Below are positions 12,370 to 24,075 of a stretch of 64,000 nucleotides of DNA, in pieces. The notes beneath the pieces were generated by a model, which was not told where the DNA came from, ran no database searches, and saw only the letters and a list, made by a program, of their open reading frames with translations. The stretch spans positions 84,823,741 to 84,887,740 of the forward strand of contig CM041465.1 in the NCBI GenBank assembly GCA_023213395.1, written 5' to 3'. Positions within the stretch are counted from its first letter, which is position 1, and each line of letters opens with the position of its first letter. A program made the position numbers and the translations under genes. The DNA comes from Cycas panzhihuaensis (taxonomy: Eukaryota > Cycadophyta).

Positions 12370-13310
12370 GGAATGTTGTTATGCCTAAGTTTAATGGATC
12401 AAATTTTCTCAATTAGAGTAGGTCGATGAGGCTTATTTTTATTACAAATGACATGTGGAAACTTATTAATGTAGGATATAAAGAAATTAATAAAAGCACC
12501 AGTGAAAATAAAAAGAAGAGCTACAAGGAGAATGCTAAAAAGGATAATAAAGTGCTTGCACTTATTTTTTATGTATTAGAGGATCACATCTTTCTTAGAG
12601 TCAATAAAGGTATGACATCTAAGGAGGCTTGGAACATTTTCAAAGTTACATATGAAGATGCAACATCTTCTAAGTTATAAACACTTAAAAGCAAGTTTAA
12701 AATCTTAAGGATGACATCTAGAGGAGGAGTCAATAAGTTCATTACCAAAGTTTAAGATTTAGTGAATCAAATGAGGTATTTAGGAGAAGTAATAAGTAAA
12801 CAAAGGATTATAGAAAAGATTTTAAGATGTGTTGGAGAAATCAAAAGATTTAAAATAGTGGCAACAAGTATTAAAGTATCTAAAGACCTTAGTACACTTA
12901 GAATTAAGCAATTAAGTGTTATACTCCTGGATGTTGAAGAAAAGAAAGGGGTTAATGAATCCCTTAAATATGCCTTTGCTACCAAGGCTACAATTAGGAA
13001 AAATTTTCATGGACAAAGTTCTAGGAGAAGAGGCCAATCTCCTAGAGAAAGAGAACAACTAAAAAACCAAGGGCAAGGTTTCTAAAACTATCAAGACTAC
13101 CAAGGATAAGGTAACTTTCAAGGTTAAGGGAATTTTCAAGGTTTAAATCAAACCTTTTAAGGGTAAAATCAAAGGTATTTTCAAGACCAAAGACAAGGCC
13201 AAAACTTTGGAAGAGGAAGAGGAACTTCTAGAGGAGGAGAAAGATGAACCATCCAATGTTTCTTTTGTCATATAATGGGTCACTTAGAAGAAAGTTGCTT
13301 TGCTAAAAAT
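12370..13310 (+). pseudogene. gag: Copia gag of element D (broken)
   Basis: The region starts with a copia gag N-terminus (MPKFNGSNF-like, around 12380). It continues in the open stretch 12426-12680 with UBN2-like sequence (MTSKEAWNIFKVTYEDA) and in 12762-13085. It ends with a complete CX2CX4HX4C knuckle at 13257-13298 (CFFCHIMGHLEESC). Stops at about 12680, 12754 and 13083 break the frame. Gag would form the particle and bind the RNA. Confidence 0.75.
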
Positions 13311-13385
13311 ATAAGTACTAAAAAGGGGACCACTAATATAATGATTTAAAAAAGGGGCAATGATAGATTATTTCTCTCAAGTCTA

Positions 13386-13700
13386 GTGGCTAATGAAGAA
13401 GATGATAGTTGGTATATTGACTTGGGATGTTCAACTTACATAACTCATAAAGAGGAATTATTCAAAGAGATTGATAAATCCAAGAAAGGTAGAATCATAT
13501 TTGAGGATAATATTACCCATGCTGCAATTGGAAAAGGCAATGTGTCTATAATAATTAAATCAAAAGAAACTAGAAGTATAAATAATGTTCTACATGTTCT
13601 AACTCTAAAGAAGAACCTACTTTTTATGGTTTAGATGATGGAGCAAAAGTACAAGATTATATTTGATAATGGTGAATATACAATTAAGGATAAGTTAAGA
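13386..13700 (+). pseudogene. pol: Copia protease of element D
   Basis: The open frame 13386-13634 reads SWYIDLGCSTYIT, the copia protease active-site region, where D-S-G is now D-L-G. It continues to NVLHVLTLKKNLLFMV, which is the conserved end of the domain (VLYVPxLxxNLLSV). The Ser to Leu change beside the catalytic Asp and the stop after it would abolish activity. Confidence 0.75.
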
Positions 13701-13727
13701 AACAAAGCAATTGTAGCAAAGGGATAA

Positions 13728-14520
13728 ATGACTAGTGATAGGCTCTTTAAATTAGTCATTTATCTATCAAAGTCTTATACTTTAAAAGCCTCAACTAATG
13801 TTGATAGTGAAATATGGCATAAAAGGTTTAGCCATATAAATTATAATAGTTTAGCCTTGATAAAAAGAATGGAGATAGTAATTGGACTCCTCACTATAGA
13901 AATAAGTAAGAAAATTTATGAAGGCTACATATTTGGAAAATAATAAAGAGAAAATTTTCTAAATGAAAGTTATAGGACTAATAGGCCCCTTTAATTAGTT
14001 TATATAGAATTATATGGTCCTATAGATATACCTTCATTAAGTGGAGCTAAGTACTTCATCACTTTTATTAATTACTTCACAAGAAAGACTTAGATATATT
14101 TTATCAAGTTAAAATTATATGTTTTTCAATGTTTTATTAACTTTAAAACTTTAGTTGAGAAACAAAGTGGCCTTAGAATTTTTACCCTAAGATCAAATAA
14201 TAGAGGAGAATTTATTTCAAATGAATTTAAGGCACATTGCAACTACTATATTATAAGGAAGTAGCTCACTAATTCTTATACTCTATAATAAAATGGAATT
14301 GTAGAAAGAAAGAACAAAACAACTATGGAGATGGCTAGAGGTATGCTCAAAGATAAGCAACTTGGACATAAATTTTGGATAGAAGCTACATACAATAGTT
14401 TATTTATTGAATAGGTGTATCACCAAGGACATTAGGTGGGTCATACTAGAGGAAGCTTGGTCAGGTTGTAGGCCAGTATACAACACTTAAAAATTTTTGG
14501 ATGCTTAGCCTATGCCTATG
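13728..14520 (+). pseudogene. pol: Copia pre-integrase and integrase of element D
   Basis: 13728-13943 has the GAG-pre-integrase motif (EIWHKRFSHINYNSLALI). From 13990 the integrase core follows: GPIDIPSLSGAKYFITFINYF, then LRSNNRGEFIS, then NGIVERKN with the catalytic Glu. The Pro-Gln-Gln before NGIVE has become Leu-stop-stop, and further stops sit at conserved Trp and Gln codons. Confidence 0.75.
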
Positions 14521-14929
14521 TTTCAAAATTAAAAAGAACAAAGTTGGATGATAAAAGCACCAAGTATATCTTTATAGGATATTATGATACTTTTAGATCC
14601 TATAAATTATATGACCTAAAGGATAAGAATATAATTTTTAGTAGGGATGCCATCTTTAAGGAAGATGAATGCTATTAAGAAGAAGTTAAAAATAATAAAG
14701 GAAAAGAGATCATGGTGGAAGTAGATTCAAATCCTAAGTCCATAAATATACCCAAGTCCAAATGAAGTAGGACCCTCCACATTCAATTAAAGGGTTCCTA
14801 AATAGGTTCAAAGGGGACATGACCCTTCGAATATTTTAGATAACAACTTTAGGAGAAAGACCACTCGATCTTAAAGAGTAAATTTTCCCTTAATGACTTA
14901 AGTAATGGAGTCAAATTAGCTTCATAACT

Positions 14930-16430
14930 TTGAAGAGGCTAATACAAACGATAAATGGAGAGAATCTATAAAGGAAGAGTACAACGCCTTAGTAAAAAAT
15001 GATATTTAAGAGTTAGTAGATTTGCTATCAAGTAAAAATGCCATTAAAACCAAGTGGGCCTATAAGACTAAATATAGATAAGATGGAATACTTGACAAGT
15101 ACAAGATAAGATTAGTTGCCAAAGGATATACACAAATTGAAGGCATAGATTACAATAATACTTTTTCACCTATTGCAAGACTTGAGATGGTTTGTCTGAT
15201 GATGGATTTAGCTGCACAATATGGTTGGATAGTTCAACAAATAGATTTTAAGAGTGCTTCCTTGAATGAGTACATAGAAGAGAAAATATATGTCTAACAA
15301 CCTAAAGGTTTTGAAGTAAAAGGGGAAGAACACAAGGTCTATAAACTGAAGAAGGCCTTATATAGACTCAAACAAGTACCTAGAGCTTGGTACTCTAAGA
15401 TTGGCAAGTAGTTTAGAGATAAAGGATTCTAAAGGATTTAATCTAATCCCAACTTATATATCTAGATAGAGGGAAGATCAATACTCATTATGGGCTTATA
15501 TGTTGATGACCTTGTTTATACTAGAAATGATCCTTATTTATCCCTAAAATTCAAAGAAGACATGTGTAAGGAATTTAAAATAAATGATTTGGGACTTATA
15601 TATTACTTCTTAGGGTTAGAAGTTTGGTAAGACAGAAATAGGATATTTGTTTCCCAAAGGAAGTACACTTTGGACTTATTACATAAGTTCAACATGAGTA
15701 ATTACAAGGTACTTGCTACACCAGTTGAAGTTAGGGTGAAATTATCTAAGTATGAAGAATCAATATTAGTTGACCCCATTCTTTACAGGCAATTGATTGG
15801 AAGTTTGATTTACTTAACTTCAACTTAGCTAGACATCATATATACAGCTAGTGTAGTTTATAGATTTATGCATGAGCCTAAGATGACATATTAGTAAGCA
15901 ATGAATAGAATCCTTAGGTACTTAAAGGGTATATATGGTTATGGACTTCATTACAAGTTATTAGGAGACTTCAGATTAATTGGTTATATAGACTTAGACT
16001 ATGCAAGTTATATAGATGATAGGAAATCTACCTAAGACTACACCTTTAGTTTAGGTTTAGCAATAATAGCTTAGAGTTTGAAGAAATAGGCCACATTTCT
16101 CTATCTACTACAGAAGCAAAATATAAAGCAATAATAGTAGGAGATTGTAAAATAGTTTGGCTGAGAAGATTACTCCAAGATTTGTAAGAAAAATATGATT
16201 GTTTCACATGGATACTTTGTGATAATCAAATCACTATACACATGACTTAAAATCCAATGTTTCATGGTAGAACAAAATACATCGAAACTCAAAATCATTT
16301 CATTAGAGAATTGGTTCAGGAAGGTAAGATTAAATCGATCTATTATAGCACTAAAAAATAGGTGGTAGATATATTCACTAAGGCACTTAGAAAAATAAAG
16401 TTTAATAAATTCAGTGATAAGCTTAAAGTC
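14930..16430 (+). pseudogene. pol: Copia reverse transcriptase and RNase H of element D
   Basis: RT begins with the KTKWAYKTKYR-type block near 15045 and has [31 protein letters not shown] and an intact YVDD box at 15499-15510. RNase H follows from about 15990 (GYIDLDYASYIDDRKST), with DSD altered to DLD. It runs to the terminal VDIFTKALRK-like block at about 16367-16395, just upstream of the purine tract. Many stops interrupt it. Confidence 0.8.
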
Positions 16431-16444
16431 TCCTCAAATGGGTA

Positions 16445-16457
16445 TTATAGGGAGAAA
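16445..16457 (+). other. Polypurine tract of copia D
   Basis: ATAGGGAGAAA directly before the 3' LTR start at 16458. Confidence 0.65.
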
Positions 16458-16737
16458 TTTTAGATAATACCTATTAGGGCTCATATCACCACATGTTATC
16501 TATGACAACATAGGGTTTGATGTAACTAACATAACTGACCTTATCAATATTCGAGTGGATATTATAACAATGTTTCTAAATGCCAGTCAACGGTAAATAT
16601 TGGGTTCCTACTTAACTCCCATCTATAAATTCAAGGGCTCTAAAGACCCTAGTATTCATCAACACCACCATCATACTAGATATTTATTTAACCCTTTGTT
16701 GCAACTGCCACTCCCTCTAACTCTCATAAATCCTTTA
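16458..16737 (+). repeat. 3' LTR of copia D
   Basis: Same 280 bp as the 5' LTR. The first bases have mutated from TGTTGG to TTTTAG. It is followed by the TAAAA duplication at 16738-16742. Confidence 0.88.
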
Positions 16738-17082
16738 TAAAAGACATAATCTTTCTACCTTCTTACCTAAACTAATTTAATTAATTATTAATTTATTATA
16801 AAGCCACAAGGAGGTTTATAATAACACCTCCTTAATATGTGTTGTATGGTCATGATACACACATACTTCTTAATATAATAATCATAGGATGACTAGGAAG
16901 TTTTGGCATATGATTAGACATCCATATAGTGGCATTACTATAAATATATATTATCTCATAATACAAATTAGAGATGGTCATCTCTTAGGAGTATGTTATG
17001 TTATTTATTTATATATATTTCATTTATTATACCTATATGGTATCATAGTCTTGATATATTTGTTATTGTCCATTGATAATAT

Positions 17083-17696
17083 TGTTGAGAATATAAGGTG
17101 CCAACCCTTAAATTGCCACCAAGATCTAACCTATTCTTGCAACTGATTATAGAAATCGAAACTAAAGATTACATGCAAGTTCTTAAACTAGAGATAAAAT
17201 AAATAAACTGAATAAGAAAGCCAAGCACATAAATACACCCAATATAACATGGTAAAACCCTAACAGTGTGCTAGGGAAACATCCACATAGGAAAGGTATT
17301 AATCTTTATTGTCATAGAATGGAGAAAATGTATATAATCCTACAGTAGAGTGCTCACAGCAACAACAATTAGCCGCCCAACTCCTCACAGTACATTGAAC
17401 AACCTCAACATAATGAAATATACCCTAAATATGAGAGAGTCATACAAGGCACAAATTTGGATTATAGAATCTAGGATATTTTTATCATATGACCCTGATT
17501 CTCTTTACAAATTAATATAGTTTCCAGTGCTAATTTTTCAGGTCAGGGGCTATCGCCCCCGAACCCCCTCTTAGCAGGGGGCATTTCACACTCCCCACAC
17601 TCGCTTGGAACCCCTCAAGAAAGAGTTGGGGGGGAAACCACACTACCAACATGCCAAAATTTAAGCCTCCGACCATTGTTGTCACATTACCCAACA
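17083..17696 (-). repeat. 3' LTR of copia G
   Basis: Aligns with 21742-22389. It contains a C/G-rich block (about 17550-17640) with runs of C and G that contrasts with the AT-rich remainder. It is shorter than its partner because a piece of that GC-rich block is missing here. Confidence 0.9.
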
Positions 17697-17710
17697 ATCT
17701 CCACCTTGAC
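17697..17710 (-). other. Polypurine tract of copia G
   Basis: The minus strand reads GTCAAGGTGGAGAT immediately before TGTTGGG, the usual copia tract. Confidence 0.8.
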
Positions 17711-17714
17711 AAGA

Positions 17715-19300
17715 ATTTACTTGGTACCTTTCCTAGACCCTTCATCATCTTTTCTATAAGCCAAGAGAAGTCAAATGCCATTTGAACTTTTCTAACGGTA
17801 TTGGTTTTCTGAATATATCAGCATAATTCTATTTTGTATCAACCTTCTCAAGTGCCACTCCACCTGCTTCCATAACCTGTCTAACAAAATGGTACTTGAA
17901 AGCAATATGCTTTGTTTTACTGTGATAAGCTGGATTCTTGGCTAAGTAAATGGCACTTTGACTGTCATAAAATACCTTTACCTTTTCCTGTTTCCTTCCA
18001 AGCTCAACCAATAGACCCTGTAACTAGATTACTTCTTTATAAGCATGTGCTGCAATAACATATTCAACTTCTGTAGTTAATAATATAATTGTGCTCTGTA
18101 ATTTTGACATCCAGCTAATTGGACCATTTGTAAGAGTGAGTACATAACCTAAAGTAGACCTTCTCTTATCTAAATCTCCCGCAAAGTCTGAATCAACATA
18201 TCCACAAACCTGATTATATGTACCTCTGAAGGTGATACAATAGTCACTTATGCCTCTTAAATAGCAAAGCACCCATTTCACTACTGCCCAATGTTCCTTT
18301 CTTAGATTTGCCATAAACCTGCTAACTACACCAACTACATGTGAAATGTCATGTCTTGTATATACCATGGTATACATCAAACTTCTTACTGCACTGGCAT
18401 AAGGCACACGAGACATATAATCCTTTTCTTCTTCATTACTAGGACTCATACTCGAAGAAATCTTGAAATGGGAAGCTAATGGGATACTCACTGGTTTCAC
18501 ATTTTCCATACCAAACCTGGTTAGTACCTTCTCCACATATTTCTGCTGTGATAACCATAGCTTACCATTTTTCCTGTCTCTGTATATCTCCATACCTAAG
18601 ATTTGTTTTGTAGCTCCTAGATCCTTCATATCAAAAGTCCTAGCCAATTAAGCCTTTAACTTATTGATTTCTTTCATGTTCTTGCTTGCAACTAGCATGT
18701 CATCAACATACAATACCAAGATAATGAATAAGCCATTGTCCATAAATTTAATGTAAACACAATGATCATACTCTCTTCTTTTGAAATTTTGGATCTCCAT
18801 GAAGGCATCAAACTTCTTGTACCATTGCCTGGGAGATTGCTTCAGGCCATATAATGATTTCTTGAGCCTACAAACAAGTCTTTTTCTACCATCCTATACA
18901 AACCCTTCTGGTTGATCTATATAGATCTCTTCATCTAAATATCGATGTAGAAAAGTTATTTTTACATCTAACTACTCCAACTCCAAATCAAGAGAAGCTA
19001 CCAATTCTAACAACACTTGAATTAAAACAAGTTTGACAACTGGTGAAAAGATCTCATGAAAGTCAATACCTACCTTTTGTGCAAAGCCTTTAGCCATCAA
19101 TCTTACCCTGTATTTATCAACCTTTTCGTCAACATCTATTTTCATCTTAAAAACCCACATGTAACCAACAATCTTCCTGCCATGTGGAAGTTCTACCAAG
19201 TCCCATGAATTAGTTTTCTTCAATGCATCTATCTCTTCCTATATAGCCCTCTTCCACTTCTCACTATGGATATCATCTACTGCTTCTTGATAACATATAG
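17715..19300 (-). pseudogene. pol: Copia G reverse transcriptase and RNase H
   Basis: The RT start is at 18972-19223 (NSWDLVELPHGRKIVGYMWV, DKYRVRLMAKGFAQ, FHEIFSPVVKL). The YVDD box is intact at 18699-18710. The frame 18024-18647 (207 codons) holds the RT thumb (TFDMKDLGATKQILGMEI) and RNase H (GYVDSDFAGDLDKRRSTLGY, then TTEVEYVIAA). The frame 17829-18011 carries the RNase H end (FYDSQSAIYLAKNPAYHSKTKHI) and breaks at a stop where Gln is expected (VDTK, stop, NYADIF). Related to TNT1-type pol. Confidence 0.88.
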
Positions 19301-19517
19301 GCTCACCATCATTACAAACCAAAGTAATAGAAGTAGATAGGTTGTACCTATTAGGTGGATGACTAACTCATGTAGATCTTATAACTATTGGTAAAGGAGT
19401 GTCCACATACTCCTGTAAATCTATTGCAGATTCATCTTCAAAAAGATCTTCCTGCTCTTTTGATTCCAAAGATGGCTGGGTTTTAAACTTGACCTGTTGA
19501 TGTTCATCTTTCTGCTC

Positions 19518-20416
19518 CTATTTCACTTCAACTTCTACACTATCTGATTTTAGAAGGGGAGATTCATTAAATATAACATCTCTGTTAATGGTGATTTTGT
19601 GGGCAGTAGGATCCCACAAGCTGTATCCCTTCACACCATGTTTATCACCATAACCAACAAAGATACATTTCTTGGATTTTAGGTCTAACTTTGAATGTTT
19701 AATTTTATCAGTCCAGGCATAAGCATCATGACCAAAAACTCTCAAATTTGAATAGTTACATGGATGTCTAGTCCATACCTCTTCAGGAATCTTGCAGTCT
19801 ATTGCAAGTGATGGTGACTTGTTTACCAGATAGCAAGCTATTTGAACAGCTTCTGCCCATAATCCCTGCTCCACTCCAGTATTACTTAGCATGCTTCTTG
19901 CTCTTTCTAAGAGTGTCCTATTCATGCACTCAATAATACCATTTTGCTATGGAGTATAGCTAGTGGTCTTGTGTCTTTCAATCCCAACTTCTTTGCAATA
20001 GTTCTCAAACTCCAAGGAGTTGAAATCACCTCCATTGTCAATTCTTAAACATTTGATTGACTTACTAGTGTTGTTATTAACTAGAGCCTTGAAATGCTTA
20101 AACACATTAGAAACTTCAGATTTCCTTTTTAAAAAATAGACCCATACCTTCCTGGAGTAATCATATATAAATATGACAAAGTACCATGATCATCCACAAG
20201 ATATTTTAGGGGTTGGTCCCCACACATATGAATGTATGTAATCCGGAACACCTTTACTAGTGTGACTTCCTACTTTAAAACTGAGTCTATACTATTTTCC
20301 AAAACACAATATTTACAGAAAGCCAAATTTGAAAGTTGTAAGTCAGGAAGTAACTTATGATTTATTAGCACTTTAAGTCCTCTCTCACTTATGTGCCCAA
20401 GTCTTTGATGCCATAA
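19518..20416 (-). pseudogene. pol: Copia G integrase
   Basis: GAG-pre-integrase LWHQRLGHISERGL begins just after a stop at 20417-20419. The core includes IDNGGDFNSLEFENYC and, after a stop at the usual Gln, QNGIIECMNRTLLERARSM, where the catalytic Glu is kept. The open frame 19518-19925 (135 codons) is the integrase C-terminal part (KIPEEVWTRHPCNYSNLRVF, KKCIFVGYGDKHGVKGYSLW). Integrase would join the new DNA copy to the chromosome. Confidence 0.85.
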
Positions 20417-20881
20417 TTAAGTTGGATCTTCTGCAGTCTGTGATGTTGTAGCTGCTTGGCTAACATCTGTACTTCCCACTAAAATATAAAGATTTCCTTT
20501 CTTTAAGGCTTTCATAACAACCAAGGCACCCTTTGATACCTTTAGAACTCCTTCATGACTTGTATGCTTAAAACCACCTAAATCTAGTTCACCCAAGGAA
20601 ATCAGATTCTTTTTCAGATCAGGTACATATCTAACCTCAGTTAATGTTCTCACTACCCCATCAAACATCTTAATTCTAATGCTACTAATGCCCACTGTCT
20701 TACAAGAAACTTCATTTCCCATAAGCACATCACCACCGTTAAGAGGTTGGTATGATGAGAACCAACTCTTGTGTGGACACATGTGGTGCAAAGCACCTGA
20801 ATCTAATAACCAGACATAGTGATAGTGAGAAACATTACAAGCAACTAAGACATCATCATCCATACCACGATTTAACTCCAC
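20417..20881 (-). pseudogene. pol: Copia G protease
   Basis: Open stretch of 154 codons with the aspartic protease site intact (WLLDSGALHHMCP) and the conserved end YVPDLKKNLISLGELD. It is part of the gag-pol polyprotein and not a separate gene; the apparent start and end are set by neighbouring stops. Confidence 0.85.
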
Positions 20882-20889
20882 CTGATTTG

Positions 20890-21660
20890 CCTCCTTGGAA
20901 GGATCTTCCTTTTTCTGGAACTCCTTCTTTTTGTAGTAATCCTTCTTGAGGTGACTAGTCTTATTATAGGGCCAACACCTAAGCTTACTCTTCTTGCCTT
21001 CTGACTTTAGCCTATTATATCCCTGGAGCTTTGTCCTCTATCGATTATTCTACCCCTTGCTGTCATAGCTTCTGGTGTAGAGGTTTCAAGAGTAGACTTC
21101 CTCTGCACTTCTTCTATCAGTAAAGCACTCACAACAGAATCATATTCTAATTCATATGTAGTGCTAGAACTAATTGAGATAACAAAATTATCCTAAGAAT
21201 CTGGTAATGAGCATAACAAGGTAATAACCTTATCCTCATCCTCAATTTTGACATCAATACTAGCCAACTGACAAATAAGAGTATTGAAAACATTTAAATG
21301 GTCAGCAATTTTTGTACCTTCCTTCATCCGTAATGAGTACAACTGGCTCTTTAAGTAGATTCAATTTGTCATTGATTTGGTCATATACAGGCCTTCCAAC
21401 TGAGTCCATAATCTTGCTGCTGTCTACTCCGCTATGATGTTAAATAGAACTTTATCTGCCAAGCACAGTCATATTATGCTAAGAGCCTTTTTATCTAGAT
21501 CATCTCATTTGTCATCGTCCATCCCTGCGGGTTTCTTCATTTTACCTACAAGAGCTTAGTACAAACCCTATTGTACAAGAACATCATATGCTTTCAGTTT
21601 TCACAACTTGAAGTTGTTCTTGCCATTGAATTTCTCCACCTTGGACTTTGCACTTGCTAG
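20890..21660 (-). pseudogene. gag: Copia G gag
   Basis: UBN2-type gag readable on the minus strand: KVEKFNGKNNFKL at about 21640, MTKSMTN, LRMKEGTKIADHLNVFN, FVISISSSTTYEL, then a knuckle region with lysine-rich sequence near 20930. Stops replace several Trp, Gln and Arg codons (for example TGA in place of TGG after NFKL). The knuckle has lost a Cys. The protein would assemble the particle. Confidence 0.75.
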
Positions 21661-21726
21661 TTTTACTATTTGGTGTAGAGAAAGCCGATACCAAAACCTT
21701 CACAAACTTGCTATAAAAATAAAAGT

Positions 21727-21739
21727 GGCTCTGATACCA
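21727..21739 (-). other. Primer-binding site of copia G
   Basis: The minus strand reads TGGTATCAGAGCC, the exact complement of the initiator tRNA-Met 3' end used by plant copia elements. It lies two bases from the 5' LTR at 21742. Confidence 0.9.
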
Positions 21740-21741
21740 CT

Positions 21742-22389
21742 TGTTGAGAATACAAGGTCCCAAGCCTTAAACTGCCACCAAGATCTAATCTATTCTTGCA
21801 ACTGGTTATAGAAATCAAAACTAAAGGTTACATGCAAGTTCTTAAACCAGAGATAAAATAAATAAATTGAATAAGAAATCCAAGCACATAAATACACTCG
21901 ATATAACGTGGTAAAACCCTAGCAGTGTGCTAGGGAAACATCCACAAAGGAAAGGTATCGATCTTTATTATCACAAAATGGAGAAAATATACATAATCCT
22001 GTAGTAGAGTGCTTACAGCAATAACAACCAGCTGCCCAACTCCTCATAGTACATTGAACAACCTAAACATAATGAAATATGCCCTAAATTGGGCTATATA
22101 AGAGAGTCATATAAGGCACAAATCTAGATCGTAGAATCTAAGGCATTTTTATCAGATAACCCTAATTCTCTTTACAACTTAATATAGTTTCCAGTGCTAA
22201 TTTTTTAGGTTGTTGGCTATTGCCCCCGAACCCCCTCTTAATGGGGGGTGTTTCACACTCCCCGCATCCCCCTGGCTAAGGGGGGTTCCCGCCCTCCTTA
22301 GAACCCCTCGAAAAAGAGTTGGGGGGGAAACCGCGCTGCCAACATGCCAAAATTTAAGCCTCTGACCATTGTTGTCATATTACCCAACA
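21742..22389 (-). repeat. 5' LTR of copia G
   Basis: 648 bp partner of 17083-17696, keeping the GC-rich block (about 22220-22340) with alternating C and G runs that could fold. It is followed by AATAT, the target duplication. Confidence 0.9.
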
Positions 22390-22415
22390 AATATTAGATC
22401 ATATATTTTTTAACA

Positions 22416-22426
22416 TGGTATCAAAG
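22416..22426 (+). other. Primer-binding site of element H
   Basis: TGGTATCAAAG directly follows an LTR end TTAACA, a copia-type arrangement on the plus strand. Confidence 0.6.
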
Positions 22427-23171
22427 ATATTATCTAATCTCAGTTAGTTATAAGGCTATGAGTTTATCGATTTATCTATGTTATTTGAAATTTATTTTAG
22501 GTATACTACAGTGACTAATGAGGGGGGTTGTCTTATATGTAAGGTAAAGTTTATGACAAGTTGGTGGAAAGGTTATTGACCTACATTTTTATGGGATACT
22601 TAGAGTATATTAATATATTTGCCTAAATCATACTCATATAGGAGCTTTAAGTATGTTGGTTCATGTATCTCAAAAGCATACTAGTGCTTGCATCATTGAA
22701 AATCAAGTTAGAGTGTAAATGTTTGTAGTTATTCAAAGACAAATTCCATAGAGGTTTATCACATGGTTTCATTCATTTATTAGATTATTCTTTTATTATA
22801 TGTTGGTAAAAAAATATATGTATATATATAGGTGTTCACTATCCATGAATGAAGCTTCTAGAGTAGGACTAATCATCCTATTGAAGCTATTTTTGTAGTG
22901 AATAAAGCTATTATCTACCATTTATTTATATGGTTTCAAGGTTGGGTTTGAAGAGGGTTTTGCAACAAATTCATGCACTTATGAAACGTATGTTTGGTGC
23001 AATAGTTGAGTGAATGTATTGGCTCATGTTATTGTTGGTTTAATAATTATTCTATTATAGAAATGAAGACATTTTGACATCCCTTTATTGAGAAAATTTA
23101 CAAATCTTCTAGTAAAAACCTAGCTTGGAAGGGTATATTACTGAGGATTTATTGTATTATTTTGGCTTTTA
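22427..23171 (+). other. Interior of element H, nothing recognised
   Basis: AT-rich, no gag or pol motif found in any frame. It may be the leader of H or a non-coding derivative. It ends at gypsy C. Confidence 0.35.
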
Positions 23172-23176
23172 GTGGG

Positions 23177-24075
23177 TGAAACGCTCGCTACGGTGCGGTG
23201 ATCCTACATCTAGCAAAGGGATATAAAAGGGTACCATGCTAACTAAGCTAGGCAGTGAGGATCTCACCTCGCAGGACGTCCGTGCGCCGGAGCACAGGTT
23301 TGGGACTGCAAGGTGCCTGGTTGCTTCCAGGTAGCCGTGCAAAAACAAAGCCTTCCTACCCTTCGGATGGCCGAGAAGGAAAGGAAATATCTTGCACATT
23401 GCGTCTTCTCAAGGCAATGAGAAGGCAACGAAGATAGGGGCAACCAATCCAATATGTAAGCAGATGTGGTGAAAGGTGCGACGAAAGGGTGGCTCGAGTG
23501 CGATACAAATGGGCTATCTATGCTATGTTATGTAAAGCAAGAAATAATGTAGAAAAAGATGAATGCTTTTCCTTTTATCCTTTATGTTCTTTTACCATTC
23601 CCTATCTATTCAGACAAATGCATGAAAAGGAAACAACGAAAAAGGGGACACACAGGAAGCAAGGGGAATACCTGGATCCGACGTCTGAATGGAGGTGTGG
23701 CTCGTCTCCCTAAGTCCCGCTCCTTCCTTCTCCGTCCACCGTGCATACAATGCCGATCGGCGGTAATTGTCGGAAGCGATAGAAGAGGGGTTCACTTACC
23801 TCCCCTTAAGTATGCAAAAGCAACTGAAACAGAAAGAAACGAAAAAGCTTGAAACTAAAGAAAGAAATGCACTACGCGGGGAACTAACCTGCAATGGGTC
23901 GTCCCGCGTATCGTTCCACCAATGCACGATTCTGCAAACAGGTGAGAAGGACACCTTCCTCTCGAAAAAGAGGCCACAAGATATACCAAGAAATATATAT
24001 ATAAACTGAAATCAACTGAAACTAAGAACTAGATTGAGCATCAAAATGTAGCAAAACGAAATGAAAGCATATGAG
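23177..24075 (-). repeat. 3' LTR of gypsy C, outer part
   Basis: Homologous to the outer ends of the LTRs of A and B. It continues at 55617 after B. It carries the conserved GAG|GTAAGT donor-like site in reverse complement near 23797. Short open frames here are not conserved between copies and are not genes. Confidence 0.9.

Larger units (their letters stand above)
11254..16737 (+). mobile_element. Full-length Ty1/copia retrotransposon D (decayed)
   Basis: Two 280 bp LTRs (11254-11533 and 16458-16737) are flanked by the direct repeat TAAAA (11249-11253 and 16738-16742). Between them are primer site, gag with an intact zinc knuckle, protease, integrase, RT and RNase H in copia order. The coding sequence has dozens of stops, mostly TAA/TAG at conserved Gln or Trp positions, so it is old and inactive. 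Total length of 5484 bp is usual for copia. Confidence 0.9.
17083..22389 (-). mobile_element. Full-length Ty1/copia retrotransposon G
   Basis: Borders are exact: TGTTGAGA...CCCAACA at both ends, and the 5 bp duplication AATAT at 17078-17082 and 22390-22394. LTRs are 17083-17696 and 21742-22389. On the minus strand the order is primer site, gag, protease, integrase, RT, RNase H, purine tract. It is the best-preserved copia in the window, with open stretches up to 207 codons, but still has stops in gag, integrase and RT. It inserted into the LTR of element H. Confidence 0.93.
16770..22415 (+). repeat. 5' LTR of old element H, interrupted by copia G
   Basis: The segment about 16770-17082 plus 22395-22415 becomes continuous when G and one target duplication are removed. 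It ends TTTTTTAACA exactly at a TGGTATCAAAG primer site (22416). Its body resembles 62723-63020 (shared runs such as 'actataaatatatatt...attagagatggtcat...tgttatgtta'), which also starts TGTTAG. The left border is not visible and may have been lost at D. Confidence 0.55.

Noticed and set aside
13990-16400. Alternative genetic code with TAA/TAG read as Gln
   Set aside because: Stops at Gln positions are frequent, but Trp codons are also lost to TAG/TGA, Cys to Tyr occurs, and the DNA is clearly plant nuclear. Deamination of methylated repeats explains all of these.
23169-24009. Host gene candidates just inside the gypsy nest
   Set aside because: The region is the outer LTR of C, matching the LTR ends of A and B.
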